Positions 1 to 8,186 of a stretch of DNA of 64,000 bases are shown here, in pieces. The first letter of the stretch is position 1, and each line of letters opens with the position of its first letter. The stretch is from Thomasclavelia spiroformis DSM 1552. Its GTDB lineage: Bacteria; Bacillota_I; Bacilli_A; Erysipelotrichales; Coprobacillaceae. The notes below the pieces were generated by a model. That model did not search any database, was not told the DNA's origin, and saw only the letters and a program-made list of their open reading frames with translations. The stretch spans positions 1,488,001 to 1,552,000 of the forward strand of contig NZ_CP102275.1 in NCBI RefSeq assembly GCF_025149465.1, written 5' to 3'. The position numbers and the translations under genes are program-made.

Positions 1-442
1 GAGTAGTTTTAGAGTATCTCAATTTGTAATTATATTTATTTTGAATATATTCCATTAATGGCTCTGGTATTGGATATATCGGTCCAACTATATGAATATC
101 ATCTTGATTTATTTCAAGCATTTTATCATATAATATTTCTTTAATTTCATTATCATCATAATTATTATTTTCTATTTCAAACAATCCATCTATCGATAAG
201 TGTTTATCAATTCCAAAACCAATAACTCTTGTATCCTTACCACATCTAAAACACTTTTTAACTCCTTCAATAAGATATAATTCATCAATAATCACTATAT
301 TACCATACGGTTCTATCCAATGGATAAATTTATGATAATCCTTTTTATCTTTTACATACCATTTTTTTATTATAGGATTCCATCTTGCTCCTAAAGATTT
401 TGCATCATCTTTTTCATTATAGGGCACATTTAATATAAGCAT
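1..442 (-). CDS. DUF5710-domain protein, 3' end outside window
   Basis: Read on the minus strand from an ATG at 442 behind a GGGGGAAG ribosome binding site; no stop occurs before base 1, so the C-terminus is missing. The first 25 or so residues (MLILNVPYNEKDDAKSLGAR, then W-N-P-x5-W-Y-V) match the DUF5710 module, which occurs at the ends of primase, topoisomerase and mobile-element proteins and is thought to bind nucleic acid. A CFRCGK pair of cysteines follows near residue 70 and may be half of a zinc site. The rest is not recognised. The next gene upstream, 150 bases away, also carries a nucleic-acid-binding module. Function unknown. Confidence 0.7.
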   Translation of the reverse strand, partial: MLILNVPYNEKDDAKSLGARWNPIIKKWYVKDKKDYHKFIHWIEPYGNIVIIDELYLIEGVKKCFRCGKDTRVIGFGIDKHLSIDGLFEIENNNYDDNEIKEILYDKMLEINQDDIHIVGPIYPIPEPLMEYIQNKYNYKLRYSKTT

Positions 443-590
443 ATATCTTCCCCCTAACCTTTAAATTTATTTTTCTTATCATATTCTAATGTAATAATCT
501 TTGCAGTAGCAAAAGTAAATATTTATCAAGTAGATTATAATCAAATAAACCAAATGCCATGTAAATATATAATTCTTGTAAACAACATTT

Positions 591-1205
591 CTATTGCTGA
601 TAGTTTTTGATTTTGTCTGCATATTCTTTTATTAGTTCTTCTGTATAAACTTTTTCTTTTGTTGAATTACGAACTTCATTCCATAAAATTGAAGCAACTT
701 TCATTTTATTTGAATATATAGAATTTCTTTTATCAGCACAAAAATCTTTAAAAAATTTATTCCACTGACAAGATGAGTTATCATATCTTGCATATTCTTT
801 TTTACCATAATAAACATCAAGCATATCTTGTATCGTAAAATTTTTATCGTTATTCTTTTTTACCATTCTCCAAGTAGTAGCCATATTAGCATTAAATTTA
901 AAATTAGTTATATTTGTCAACTTTGAAAAATATTCTCTAAATTTTTGATTGAAACAAAAATCACATTCTAATAATTTAGAATCTAAACTTATAGAAGAAT
1001 CTTTAACTTTACTTGCTTTATATTTTTTATCTTTGATTATATTTCCATTAAAATATTGTTCAATATAATAATTAATATCTTGTTTTGTGCCATTACTAGC
1101 AACACCTAAACTTTTACATATCTTTTTTAATTCATCTCGATACCAATAATATTTTATAAATTCATTATATGATTCAATTTTATTAAAATCAGGTCGTTCA
1201 TTCAT
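591..1205 (-). CDS. SAP / DUF6434-type protein
   Basis: About 204 residues. The N-terminus (RPDFNKIESYNEFIKYYWYR, then a helix-extension-helix with LGVASNGTKQDI) looks like a SAP-type DNA-binding fold. The second half (FKFNANMATTWR, FTIQDMLDVYYG, YDNSSCQWNKFFKDFCAD) matches my memory of the DUF6434 domain found in small Firmicutes SAP proteins. The start is placed at 1205, because AAGGATG lies a normal distance upstream while the ATG at 1214 sits inside that motif. No catalytic motif is visible. DNA binding is inferred; the role is unknown. Confidence 0.65.
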   Translation of the reverse strand: MNERPDFNKIESYNEFIKYYWYRDELKKICKSLGVASNGTKQDINYYIEQYFNGNIIKDKKYKASKVKDSSISLDSKLLECDFCFNQKFREYFSKLTNITNFKFNANMATTWRMVKKNNDKNFTIQDMLDVYYGKKEYARYDNSSCQWNKFFKDFCADKRNSIYSNKMKVASILWNEVRNSTKEKVYTEELIKEYADKIKNYQQ

Positions 1206-1288
1206 TACTATCATCCTTATTAAAATTTTAATCTATATCTTTATTTTATTAAAAATAAAAATAATTTTATATTTTCATAACTATCAAT

Positions 1289-1849
1289 TTACCAAAGCTG
1301 ATTTTCTTTTAATTCGAAAATAATATCTGTATTTTCAAAATCTTTTCTATGCTGTTTACTTTTATGAGAAATAAACATTATCATAGTTACAAGATTTAAA
1401 TCATCACTACGAAATGGTTTGTTTGTTGTTCCACCTATAAAACAAGCGCCTGGAATTACTTGCCATCCCAGTCTTGTATAAAAAGAAACTTTTTCTTTAG
1501 TACAAGTAAAAATACTAATATCAGCTTGTTGTAAAATAATAAATTCTATCGCTTTTTTGATTATTTGAGATGCTAAACCTCTTTTTTGATAATGAGGATG
1601 GGTTACAACTTCACTCAATCCACATGCTAAATATTTCTCTTCTTTATGATATAAAATAGTTTTTCTTATTCCAACATGACAAATCGCAATATCATTTTCT
1701 ATCAAAATAAATGAAGTTAAATACGTGTTTAATCCTGATGGAAAAATATTGTTTTCTTTATCTTGAGGCCACGCAGTATTTTCTAGAGCAATAATTTTAT
1801 CTACAATTTTTTTATCATTATTTTCTTGTATGTACTGTATCAATTCCAT
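1289..1849 (-). CDS. GNAT family N-acetyltransferase
   Basis: 186 residues. The acetyl-CoA-binding motif of GNAT enzymes is clear near residues 80-100 (EVVTHPHYQKRGLASQII, matching V-x5-QxxGxA). An early ALENTAWPQ segment and the overall order resemble the AAC(2')/Eis-like branch, so aminoglycoside or another small amine is a possible substrate, but this cannot be told from the sequence. The start ATG at 1849 follows AAGAGGAAAAG. It stands alone between the SAP gene and the GH3 gene. Family assignment is strong; substrate is open. Confidence 0.8.
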   Translation of the reverse strand: MELIQYIQENNDKKIVDKIIALENTAWPQDKENNIFPSGLNTYLTSFILIENDIAICHVGIRKTILYHKEEKYLACGLSEVVTHPHYQKRGLASQIIKKAIEFIILQQADISIFTCTKEKVSFYTRLGWQVIPGACFIGGTTNKPFRSDDLNLVTMIMFISHKSKQHRKDFENTDIIFELKENQLW

Positions 1850-2047
1850 ATCTTTTCCTCTTTTAATATTTGTTATATTTATTGTAACACAATTTTATCA
1901 ATACCTATTATTTAAAATACTTCCCTATCTTAAAAAAAATCATGCATAATACACAGCTTATTATAACTTATAATATCTTCATTTTTTATATTCAGTATTA
2001 AAAAATTGATATTAGTTTAATCTACGAAGATCATATGTTTAACATAC

Positions 2048-2075
2048 TTAAAAAACGGGGAGCATTTTCCCCGTT
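2048..2075 (-). terminator. Intrinsic terminator of the GH3 gene
   Basis: Read on the minus strand, AACGGGGA pairs with TCCCCGTT around a 6-base loop and is followed by six T. It lies 24 bases after the GH3 stop codon. Confidence 0.85.
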
Positions 2076-2098
2076 ATAATTTAAAACTCCAGATTATT

Positions 2099-5000
2099 CT
2101 ATTTAATCATTTTCTTTTTTCTAAATACAATATATCCAGCCATACTTAATAATCCTAGTCCTGCAAATATTTCAGCTAAATTATTATCTCGAGTTTTTAC
2201 ACTTGTGGTATCACCATTATTTACTGGTGTACTTACTATGTTGTCTACTATTTGTAATCCTGCGATTGCTTTTGCAAGAACATCTTTTGTTGCATCTACT
2301 TCAACTTGTGATGCATTTGGATTATCTAATACTAATTTTGCTTCATTTAATGCATCTTTTAATACACTGTATGATGTTTTTGTATAATTAGCAACATTTA
2401 ACATTTCTGCTTGATTGATTAGTTCTTCTAATAAATCTTTATTTGGAATTAATCTTAAGTTTAAATATGCTTTTATTAATGCTTCATAAGCTGCATTTAC
2501 CCCAACTTGTGTTGCATCTAGATTATCTAATACTGTTTGAGCATTAGTCATTGGTTCAGCTAAATTATTCCATGATGCTTCTGTATATAATTTACTGTCT
2601 AATCCATTAACTTTATCAACCATTGCTTGTAATGCACTTTTATCTACTACACTCACCAAATTATCAAGTGCATCTTGTAATTTAGTTACTGCATTATCTA
2701 CCTCTTCTTGTGTTGCATTTTCATCATTATAAACTTCTTTTGCATAGTTTAATGCTTCTTGTAAAGTATTCCAAGAATCAGGTGTATAATTACTTTCTTG
2801 TTTAGTTTCAGCTTCTTCAATTAATTGTCCTAATCCTGTTTTATCAGGTTTTAATCTTAAGTTCAAGAATGCTGTTACTAATTCATTATATGCATTATTT
2901 ATTTCTTCTTGCATGGCATTTTCATTAGCTAATACATCTTTTGCTTCATTTAATTCTGTTTCAAAAACCGTCCATGTAGTTGGAATATAGTTACTTGAAT
3001 CTATTTCATCAACTTTATCAACAAATGCCTGTAATGCTGTTTTATCTCCTTTGTAAAATTCTAATTTTTGCATGATACTAGCAAGTCTGTCAAATGCATT
3101 ATTTACTTCAACTTGTAAAGCACTTGCATTATTATAAATATCATTAGCTTCATTTCTTGCCACAATGAATTCATTAACTACTACTGGTACAACATTTTCT
3201 AATTCCTCATCTGTAATTAAATTAGCCATATCAACTGCTATCTTTAATGCTGTTTTATCAACACTAACAGGTACTAATAATTCTAAAACTTTATCATATT
3301 GATTTTTTAGTTCTTGTGTATTTTCATCAACTTTTGCTTGCGCTAATTTATGAGTTAAATTAGCATTTTTAGCAACTTTTAAAACATCATTTAATGTTTC
3401 TAATTCATTTTTAGCACTTTGCCATGATTCTTCAGTATAATTATTTTTATTTAATGTCTCAACTTTATTGATTGCTTCTACTAAAGCAGTTTTATCAGGA
3501 TCTTTAGCTAATGCTTCATATTCAATACCATAACCTAGTTCATAAACAATTTCATCTGTTGAATATACTTTTGATCCTGGAACATATTTAGGTATATCAA
3601 CCGGTAACTTTCCAGAAGCTCCAAATGTACCTAAAACTACTTCAGTTCCAGCAGTAAGATTTGGACTAAATGCAGCAGTCGCTCCTACTGTTCCTCCTCC
3701 AAAAGATTCAGTTATATCCAAACCAAGACTAGTTGTTCCATATACAGCTAAAATTCCATCAGCATCAGGAAATGCTTGGACATCATAAGGATGATTTAAA
3801 GAAATTACAACTGTTTGTTTTCCTAAACTCTTACAATAATTAGTAAATAATTGTGGACATGCAACAAGATAACCATCTATTCCTGAGGCACTAGATATTT
3901 CTGAAGAATGTACTAATACATCACACCAATCTAATAAATCACGATTTGTTCCTTGGAAATTTGAACCATCTGAATTAATTGCACTGTTGACTTTATCATC
4001 TAATCCAGTCCAATTATAGTGTTGTAAAATTTTATAGTCTGCACCTTCTGGAATAATTCCAGCTTGTTTTGCTCTTTCCCACGCTAAAACAAATCGATTA
4101 TTATTTCTAGAATATGTAGTTGCAAATAATACTTTAGAATTACTAGTTAATTTCAATGGTAAAACATCATTTTCATTTTTAACAACAGTAACTCCTTTTG
4201 CTGAAATCAATCTTTCTGTTTCACGATTTTCAACTGACCCTACTACCTCTAAAGCTTTTGCTTTTTTATCTTGTAAACTCGTATTATCATTAACTAATTC
4301 CATGATATTACGATTATATTTTAATGTTAAAATTCTTTCAACAGACTTATCTAATTCCTCAATAGATAATTTTATTCCATTATAACCATCTTCTTTAGTA
4401 TAGGCATCAACAAATGCATCAATTAACGGAATTAGTTTAGTTTCCATATCAGCCCATGAAGATATATCATTAAATGGAATATCTAAAATATCAACTCCTG
4501 CTTTGACTGCTAGCAAATTACGTTCATTTACATCAAAATAATTAGCAACACCATTCATAGTCATTGAATCAGTTACAATCACACCATCAAATTTCAACTC
4601 ATCTCTTAAAAGATCAGTTAAAATTTCTCTTGATAAAGTAGCAGGTGGTAACATATATTCATCTTTTTTTGCTGAATAGATTTCTTCTTTTACTACATTT
4701 GGAAATTGAATATGTGCTGTCATAATCATATCAGTTCCTGCAGCAATTGCAGCTTTAAATGGTACTAATTCTGTTTGATATAACTCATCCTTAGTAGCAT
4801 CAATTGAAGGTAATCCTGTGTGTGAATCAGTTGCAACATTTCCATGCCCTGGAAAATGTTTAGCTGAAGTAGCTATGTTTTGACTTTGAACCCCTTCAAT
4901 ATAAGCTGTAGTAAATTTTGCTGCCAATTGTGGATCACTACTAAACGAACGCAACCCAATAACTGGATTATTAGGATTATTATTAACATCTGCATCAGGA

Positions 5001-5557
5001 GCAAAATTTGTATTTACACCTACTGAACTCAATTCACTACCAATAATTTTACCAGCCTTATAAGCATATTCAGGATCATTTGTAGCTCCTACAGCCATAT
5101 TCCCTGGCAAGGCAGTTCCTCCAGTTAATCGATAAACTATTCCCCCTTCTTGATCAGTTCCAATTATTAAAGGAATACTGTTCTTTCCTAAATTTTGATC
5201 CATTGCTGCTTTTTGTAATCCATCTGTTAATTCAACATTAATACTAGCATCAGATGCAAAATTTGCAGCAAATAAAATAACACTACCAATATCATATTTT
5301 CCAATAATTTCATAAATTTCATCATTAATATTTTGTACAGATGAAATTTTTGTACCATCTTTCATTGTCCACCCACTTCTAAATGAAAGCATGATTTTTT
5401 GACCTATCTTTTCTTCTAATGTCATTTTTGAAACTAATTCTTGAGCTTTTTGTTCATTAGTTAAAGCCACAGCATTAGAAATATTTATCCCAAATATAGT
5501 TGTAGCAATCATCACTAAAACTATCATCAAAGAAACAATTTTCTTCCCTAATTTCAT
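2099..5557 (-). CDS. Secreted GH3 beta-N-acetylhexosaminidase with FIVAR repeats
   Basis: About 1152 residues. A signal peptide (MKLGKKIVSLMIVLVMIATT) is followed by a GH3 catalytic domain. KHFPGHG, then D-S-H about ten residues later, is the NagZ-type phosphate-binding/acid-base loop, and TDSMTMNG carries the nucleophile Asp. A GH3 C-terminal domain follows, then about six tandem FIVAR-like repeats from roughly residue 700, each starting DKTAL or similar with a conserved NY-T-x-x-S-W. The C-terminus ends in a hydrophobic segment and RKKK, preceded by VKTRD rather than LPXTG. It probably acts on mucin or wall amino-sugars at the cell surface. The start is set at 5557, with AAAGGAGAGAAAG just upstream. 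Confidence 0.88.
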   Translation of the reverse strand: MKLGKKIVSLMIVLVMIATTIFGINISNAVALTNEQKAQELVSKMTLEEKIGQKIMLSFRSGWTMKDGTKISSVQNINDEIYEIIGKYDIGSVILFAANFASDASINVELTDGLQKAAMDQNLGKNSIPLIIGTDQEGGIVYRLTGGTALPGNMAVGATNDPEYAYKAGKIIGSELSSVGVNTNFAPDADVNNNPNNPVIGLRSFSSDPQLAAKFTTAYIEGVQSQNIATSAKHFPGHGNVATDSHTGLPSIDATKDELYQTELVPFKAAIAAGTDMIMTAHIQFPNVVKEEIYSAKKDEYMLPPATLSREILTDLLRDELKFDGVIVTDSMTMNGVANYFDVNERNLLAVKAGVDILDIPFNDISSWADMETKLIPLIDAFVDAYTKEDGYNGIKLSIEELDKSVERILTLKYNRNIMELVNDNTSLQDKKAKALEVVGSVENRETERLISAKGVTVVKNENDVLPLKLTSNSKVLFATTYSRNNNRFVLAWERAKQAGIIPEGADYKILQHYNWTGLDDKVNSAINSDGSNFQGTNRDLLDWCDVLVHSSEISSASGIDGYLVACPQLFTNYCKSLGKQTVVISLNHPYDVQAFPDADGILAVYGTTSLGLDITESFGGGTVGATAAFSPNLTAGTEVVLGTFGASGKLPVDIPKYVPGSKVYSTDEIVYELGYGIEYEALAKDPDKTALVEAINKVETLNKNNYTEESWQSAKNELETLNDVLKVAKNANLTHKLAQAKVDENTQELKNQYDKVLELLVPVSVDKTALKIAVDMANLITDEELENVVPVVVNEFIVARNEANDIYNNASALQVEVNNAFDRLASIMQKLEFYKGDKTALQAFVDKVDEIDSSNYIPTTWTVFETELNEAKDVLANENAMQEEINNAYNELVTAFLNLRLKPDKTGLGQLIEEAETKQESNYTPDSWNTLQEALNYAKEVYNDENATQEEVDNAVTKLQDALDNLVSVVDKSALQAMVDKVNGLDSKLYTEASWNNLAEPMTNAQTVLDNLDATQVGVNAAYEALIKAYLNLRLIPNKDLLEELINQAEMLNVANYTKTSYSVLKDALNEAKLVLDNPNASQVEVDATKDVLAKAIAGLQIVDNIVSTPVNNGDTTSVKTRDNNLAEIFAGLGLLSMAGYIVFRKKKMIK

Positions 5558-6240
5558 ATTCTTTCTCTCCTTTTTGTGTGCATATTCTTGCACTTAAAAT
5601 AATATATTGGTAAAGTTAAGATTTATCCTTTCGTACAAGCAATTTTGTCATATATAATAAAAATTTCAAAATCAAGTATTGTAGTTTAGAAGACACTCTT
5701 ATCTTTATACTATTATTTATATTAACATGCTTAAAAATATCTTATTTTAATATCATAAACTAAACAAATATGATAAATTATAAATATTAACCAGAATTTA
5801 TTAAAATACTATTAAATTACAAAACAAAAACTTACTTGATTATACACATTAAAAAATGCAAAATCTTTAAACTTCACCTATTTTATTAAATAAAAATTCC
5901 CCAATATAATAATTTATAACCTATTTTCTCAATCCCTCCATTTCTCAATTTCAATTTATCAGCATTAAAAATAAAACCTAAATAAAGTTGACGACACTAT
6001 AGTATCATTAACAATATTTAGGTCATGCCTGATTTAACAGTAACATCTCTTTCTATATAATTATTTTACCTATCAAAACAAAAACTGTCAATATAAACAA
6101 ACTAAAAAACACTCTAATTATCAACGTTTTTCAATTTATTTTAAAAATAAGTTATCATCTAAAATAAAATTATAATTTAGATCTATATTCTCGCTTAATA
6201 AAAAATAATAGCTTTATTTATGCCTTTTAACCATGTTCAC
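5558..6240. other. AT-rich intergenic region with no gene
   Basis: 680 bases between GH3 and ogt. No open frame with a ribosome binding site was found on either strand. The only structure seen is the 46-bp imperfect palindrome at 5977-6022, listed separately. Confidence 0.6.
5977..6022. repeat. 46-bp imperfect palindrome
   Basis: Runs from CCTAAATA to TATTTAGG with the centre ACTATAGT. Five positions per arm mismatch, and three of these form G-T wobbles when one or other strand folds. It is not followed by a T run in either direction, so it is not a normal terminator. An operator, or the remains of a small mobile repeat, are the likely readings. Confidence 0.6.
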
Positions 6241-6774
6241 TTATAAAGCAGTCCCTTTTGTAGGAATAATAAATTTAGTCATATCATTCTTTTCAAGTTC
6301 TAATAATTTTATCTTATTTTTAATCCCACCACCATAACCTGTCAAACTTCCATTACTTCCAACAACTCTATGACATGGAATAATAATACAAATAGGATTC
6401 CAACCAACTGCCCCTCCAACTGCCTGAGCAGACATTTTATTAAGACCTTTTATTTTTGCAATTTCTTTAGCAATATCATTATATGTAACTACTTTCCCAT
6501 ATGGAATTTTATTCATAATATCTATAACCATTTTTCTAAATGGTGTTAAATTTTCAATCTTATATTTTGGAATAAAATCAGGCTCTTTACCACTAAAATA
6601 AATATCTAACCAATTACTTGTTTCATTAAATATTGATAAATCCTTTTCCTCGAAATCTCCCTGATGTTTTAAATCATCTCTAGATTTTTCAAACCATAAT
6701 CCTGTCAAATATTCTCCATCACTTCGCATATAAATTATTCCCAGTGGTGAAATATATGTTTTTTTATAGTTCAT
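6241..6774 (-). CDS. ogt: Methylated-DNA--protein-cysteine methyltransferase
   Basis: 177 residues. It repairs O6-alkylguanine by transferring the alkyl group to its own cysteine. The active site IIPCHRVVGSNGSLTGYGGG is intact, with the PCHR cysteine near residue 137. The helix-turn-helix segment (PYGKVVTYNDIAKEI) precedes it. The N-terminal ribonuclease-like domain is short, as in Ogt-type enzymes that lack the Ada regulatory part. It is a single gene flanked by long AT-rich gaps. Start ATG at 6774 follows AAGGAGAAAT. Confidence 0.93.
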   Translation of the reverse strand: MNYKKTYISPLGIIYMRSDGEYLTGLWFEKSRDDLKHQGDFEEKDLSIFNETSNWLDIYFSGKEPDFIPKYKIENLTPFRKMVIDIMNKIPYGKVVTYNDIAKEIAKIKGLNKMSAQAVGGAVGWNPICIIIPCHRVVGSNGSLTGYGGGIKNKIKLLELEKNDMTKFIIPTKGTAL

Positions 6775-7009
6775 CTTGATTATTTCTCCTTCCTAGTTCA
6801 TTTATACTTAATTTTCAATCATTATCAATTAAAATTTTATTAAATATTAATAAAACTAAAATAATCTTACTTCCTCTTAGCCTAACATAAATTAATCATA
6901 TCATACTCATATATTAAAATCATCATCTTAAAATTAAATAAATTCGTAAAACTTTTATTTATATTAAACATTCCTAATAATATTTTTATTACTAAATAAT
7001 TCTATAATA

Positions 7010-7044
7010 ATAAAAAGTATGGATTTTACATCATTCCATACTTT
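7010..7044 (-). terminator. Terminator of the alaS-ireB-ruvX-DUF1292 operon
   Basis: On the minus strand AAAGTATGGA pairs with TCCATACTTT around an 11-base loop, followed by a T-rich tract. It lies just after the DUF1292 stop. Confidence 0.8.
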
Positions 7045-7051
7045 AAAATAA

Positions 7052-7441
7052 CTAATTATCTTTACAACATTCATGATCACCATTTTTTTTGCAACATTCG
7101 TGATCATCATCATGATGTCCTCCACAACATTCATGATCTTCATCATTTTCGTGGCAACATCCACCGTCTTTATGTCTACCACAGCATTCATGACCCTCTT
7201 CACTTTCAGCCATAAAACTTTGAAAAACTTCTTCAACCATTTCCCATTCTTCAGGAGTTTCAATTGGAAATAGCTTTCCTTCATCATCATAAATTGATGC
7301 ATACACATTTGGCTCTTCTAATGATGAATCATAATATAAAACATATTGTTTATTTAATTCATCATTATTAAAAGTGAATAACACTTCATATTCTAATTCA
7401 TTTCCTTGATCATCAATAACTTGGATTTTATTTGCTTCCAT
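7052..7441 (-). CDS. DUF1292 protein with Cys/His-rich tail
   Basis: 129 residues. The first 80 residues are a normal DUF1292 (YrzB-like) domain (VIDDQGNELEYEVLFTFNND, YYDSSL, WEMVEEVF). From about residue 84 the protein becomes a low-complexity tail with HECC four times and other CC and HH pairs, together with many Asp and Glu. Such a tail could bind zinc, copper or another soft metal; this is inference. It is last in the alaS operon, 13 bases after ruvX. The core domain has no known activity in other Firmicutes. Confidence 0.88.
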   Translation of the reverse strand: MEANKIQVIDDQGNELEYEVLFTFNNDELNKQYVLYYDSSLEEPNVYASIYDDEGKLFPIETPEEWEMVEEVFQSFMAESEEGHECCGRHKDGGCCHENDEDHECCGGHHDDDHECCKKNGDHECCKDN

Positions 7442-7453
7442 CTTTTTTCCTTT

Positions 7454-7873
7454 CTAATTAGCATCTAAATAACCTTGCAATATTGCAACAGCTGCCATTT
7501 TATCAATTACTTGTTTGCGTTTTTTTCTCGAAACATCAGCAAAAATCAATCGATCTTGTGCAACCTTTGTTGTCAAACGCTCATCAACCAACACGACATT
7601 TAATCCTGCAACTTTTTTTTCTAACATTTCCTTAAACATAATCGAAATTTGTGCTCTTTCACCTAAATCGCCATTCATATGTTTAGGCAAACCTAATACA
7701 ACTGTTTTAATTTGGTTTTTATTAATTATTTCAACAACATAATTTGCAGCTTGTTTATAATTACCATCATTAAAACGGTATGTTTCTAAGCCATGAGCAA
7801 GCATACCAAGTGCATCACTCATGGCAATACCACAAGTTCTTGAACCTAAATCTAGTCCTAATATTTTTTCCAT
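7454..7873 (-). CDS. ruvX: RuvX/YqgF-type Holliday junction resolvase homologue
   Basis: 139 residues with the RNase H-like signature near the start (ILGLDLGSRTCGIAMSD), VVLGLPKHMNGDLGERA in the middle and VVLVDERLTTKVAQDRL later; these carry the acidic residues expected in this family. In bacteria it is linked to 16S rRNA 5'-end maturation and to resolving Holliday junctions. It starts one base from the end of ireB, so the two are probably translationally coupled in the alaS operon. Confidence 0.93.
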   Translation of the reverse strand: MEKILGLDLGSRTCGIAMSDALGMLAHGLETYRFNDGNYKQAANYVVEIINKNQIKTVVLGLPKHMNGDLGERAQISIMFKEMLEKKVAGLNVVLVDERLTTKVAQDRLIFADVSRKKRKQVIDKMAAVAILQGYLDAN

Positions 7874-7874
7874 C

Positions 7875-8126
7875 CTATTTCTCCAAATATGATTTGACTA
7901 GCTCTTCAATAATTTCATCACGTTCAACTTGTTGAATTATGTTTCTAGCATTCTTATGACTAGAAATATATGCAGGATCATTAGAGATTAAATAACCTGC
8001 AATCTGATGTACTGCATTATACCCTCTTTCATTTAAAGCATCTATTACAGTTTGAAGATTACTACGAATCATTTCTCGACGCATATCTTCAGAACTAAAT
8101 ACTTTTGTCTTTGTTAAATCATGCAT
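7875..8126 (-). CDS. ireB: IreB-family regulatory phosphoprotein (DUF965)
   Basis: 83 residues, the usual length. The whole sequence is typical of the family: [37 protein letters not shown], and an [11 protein letters not shown] segment. In Enterococcus IreB is a target of the IreK Ser/Thr kinase and affects cephalosporin resistance. The conserved threonines near the N-terminus (LTKTKVF) match the known phosphorylation region. It lies between alaS and ruvX, as in most Firmicutes. Confidence 0.93.
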   Translation of the reverse strand: MHDLTKTKVFSSEDMRREMIRSNLQTVIDALNERGYNAVHQIAGYLISNDPAYISSHKNARNIIQQVERDEIIEELVKSYLEK

Positions 8127-8186
8127 ATTATTCGACCTCCCTTAAGGCTTTGCCTATAAAACTATTTTACACCAAATAGTCTTAAA

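Noticed and set aside
2203-2391. Plus-strand frames opposite the GH3 gene
   Set aside because: Leucine-rich antisense reading of repeated Asn/Ala codons; no start signals.
2300-3500. Repeated DNA inside the GH3 gene
   Set aside because: Explained by the FIVAR protein repeats, diverged and in frame.
7052-7190. Short repeats that might suggest a CRISPR-like array
   Set aside because: The repeats are coding (HECC) and have no fixed spacers.
6964-7308. Overlapping minus-strand frame rich in Met, Val and Lys
   Set aside because: It is the out-of-frame reading of the Cys/His repeats of the DUF1292 gene, has no ribosome binding site and no family.
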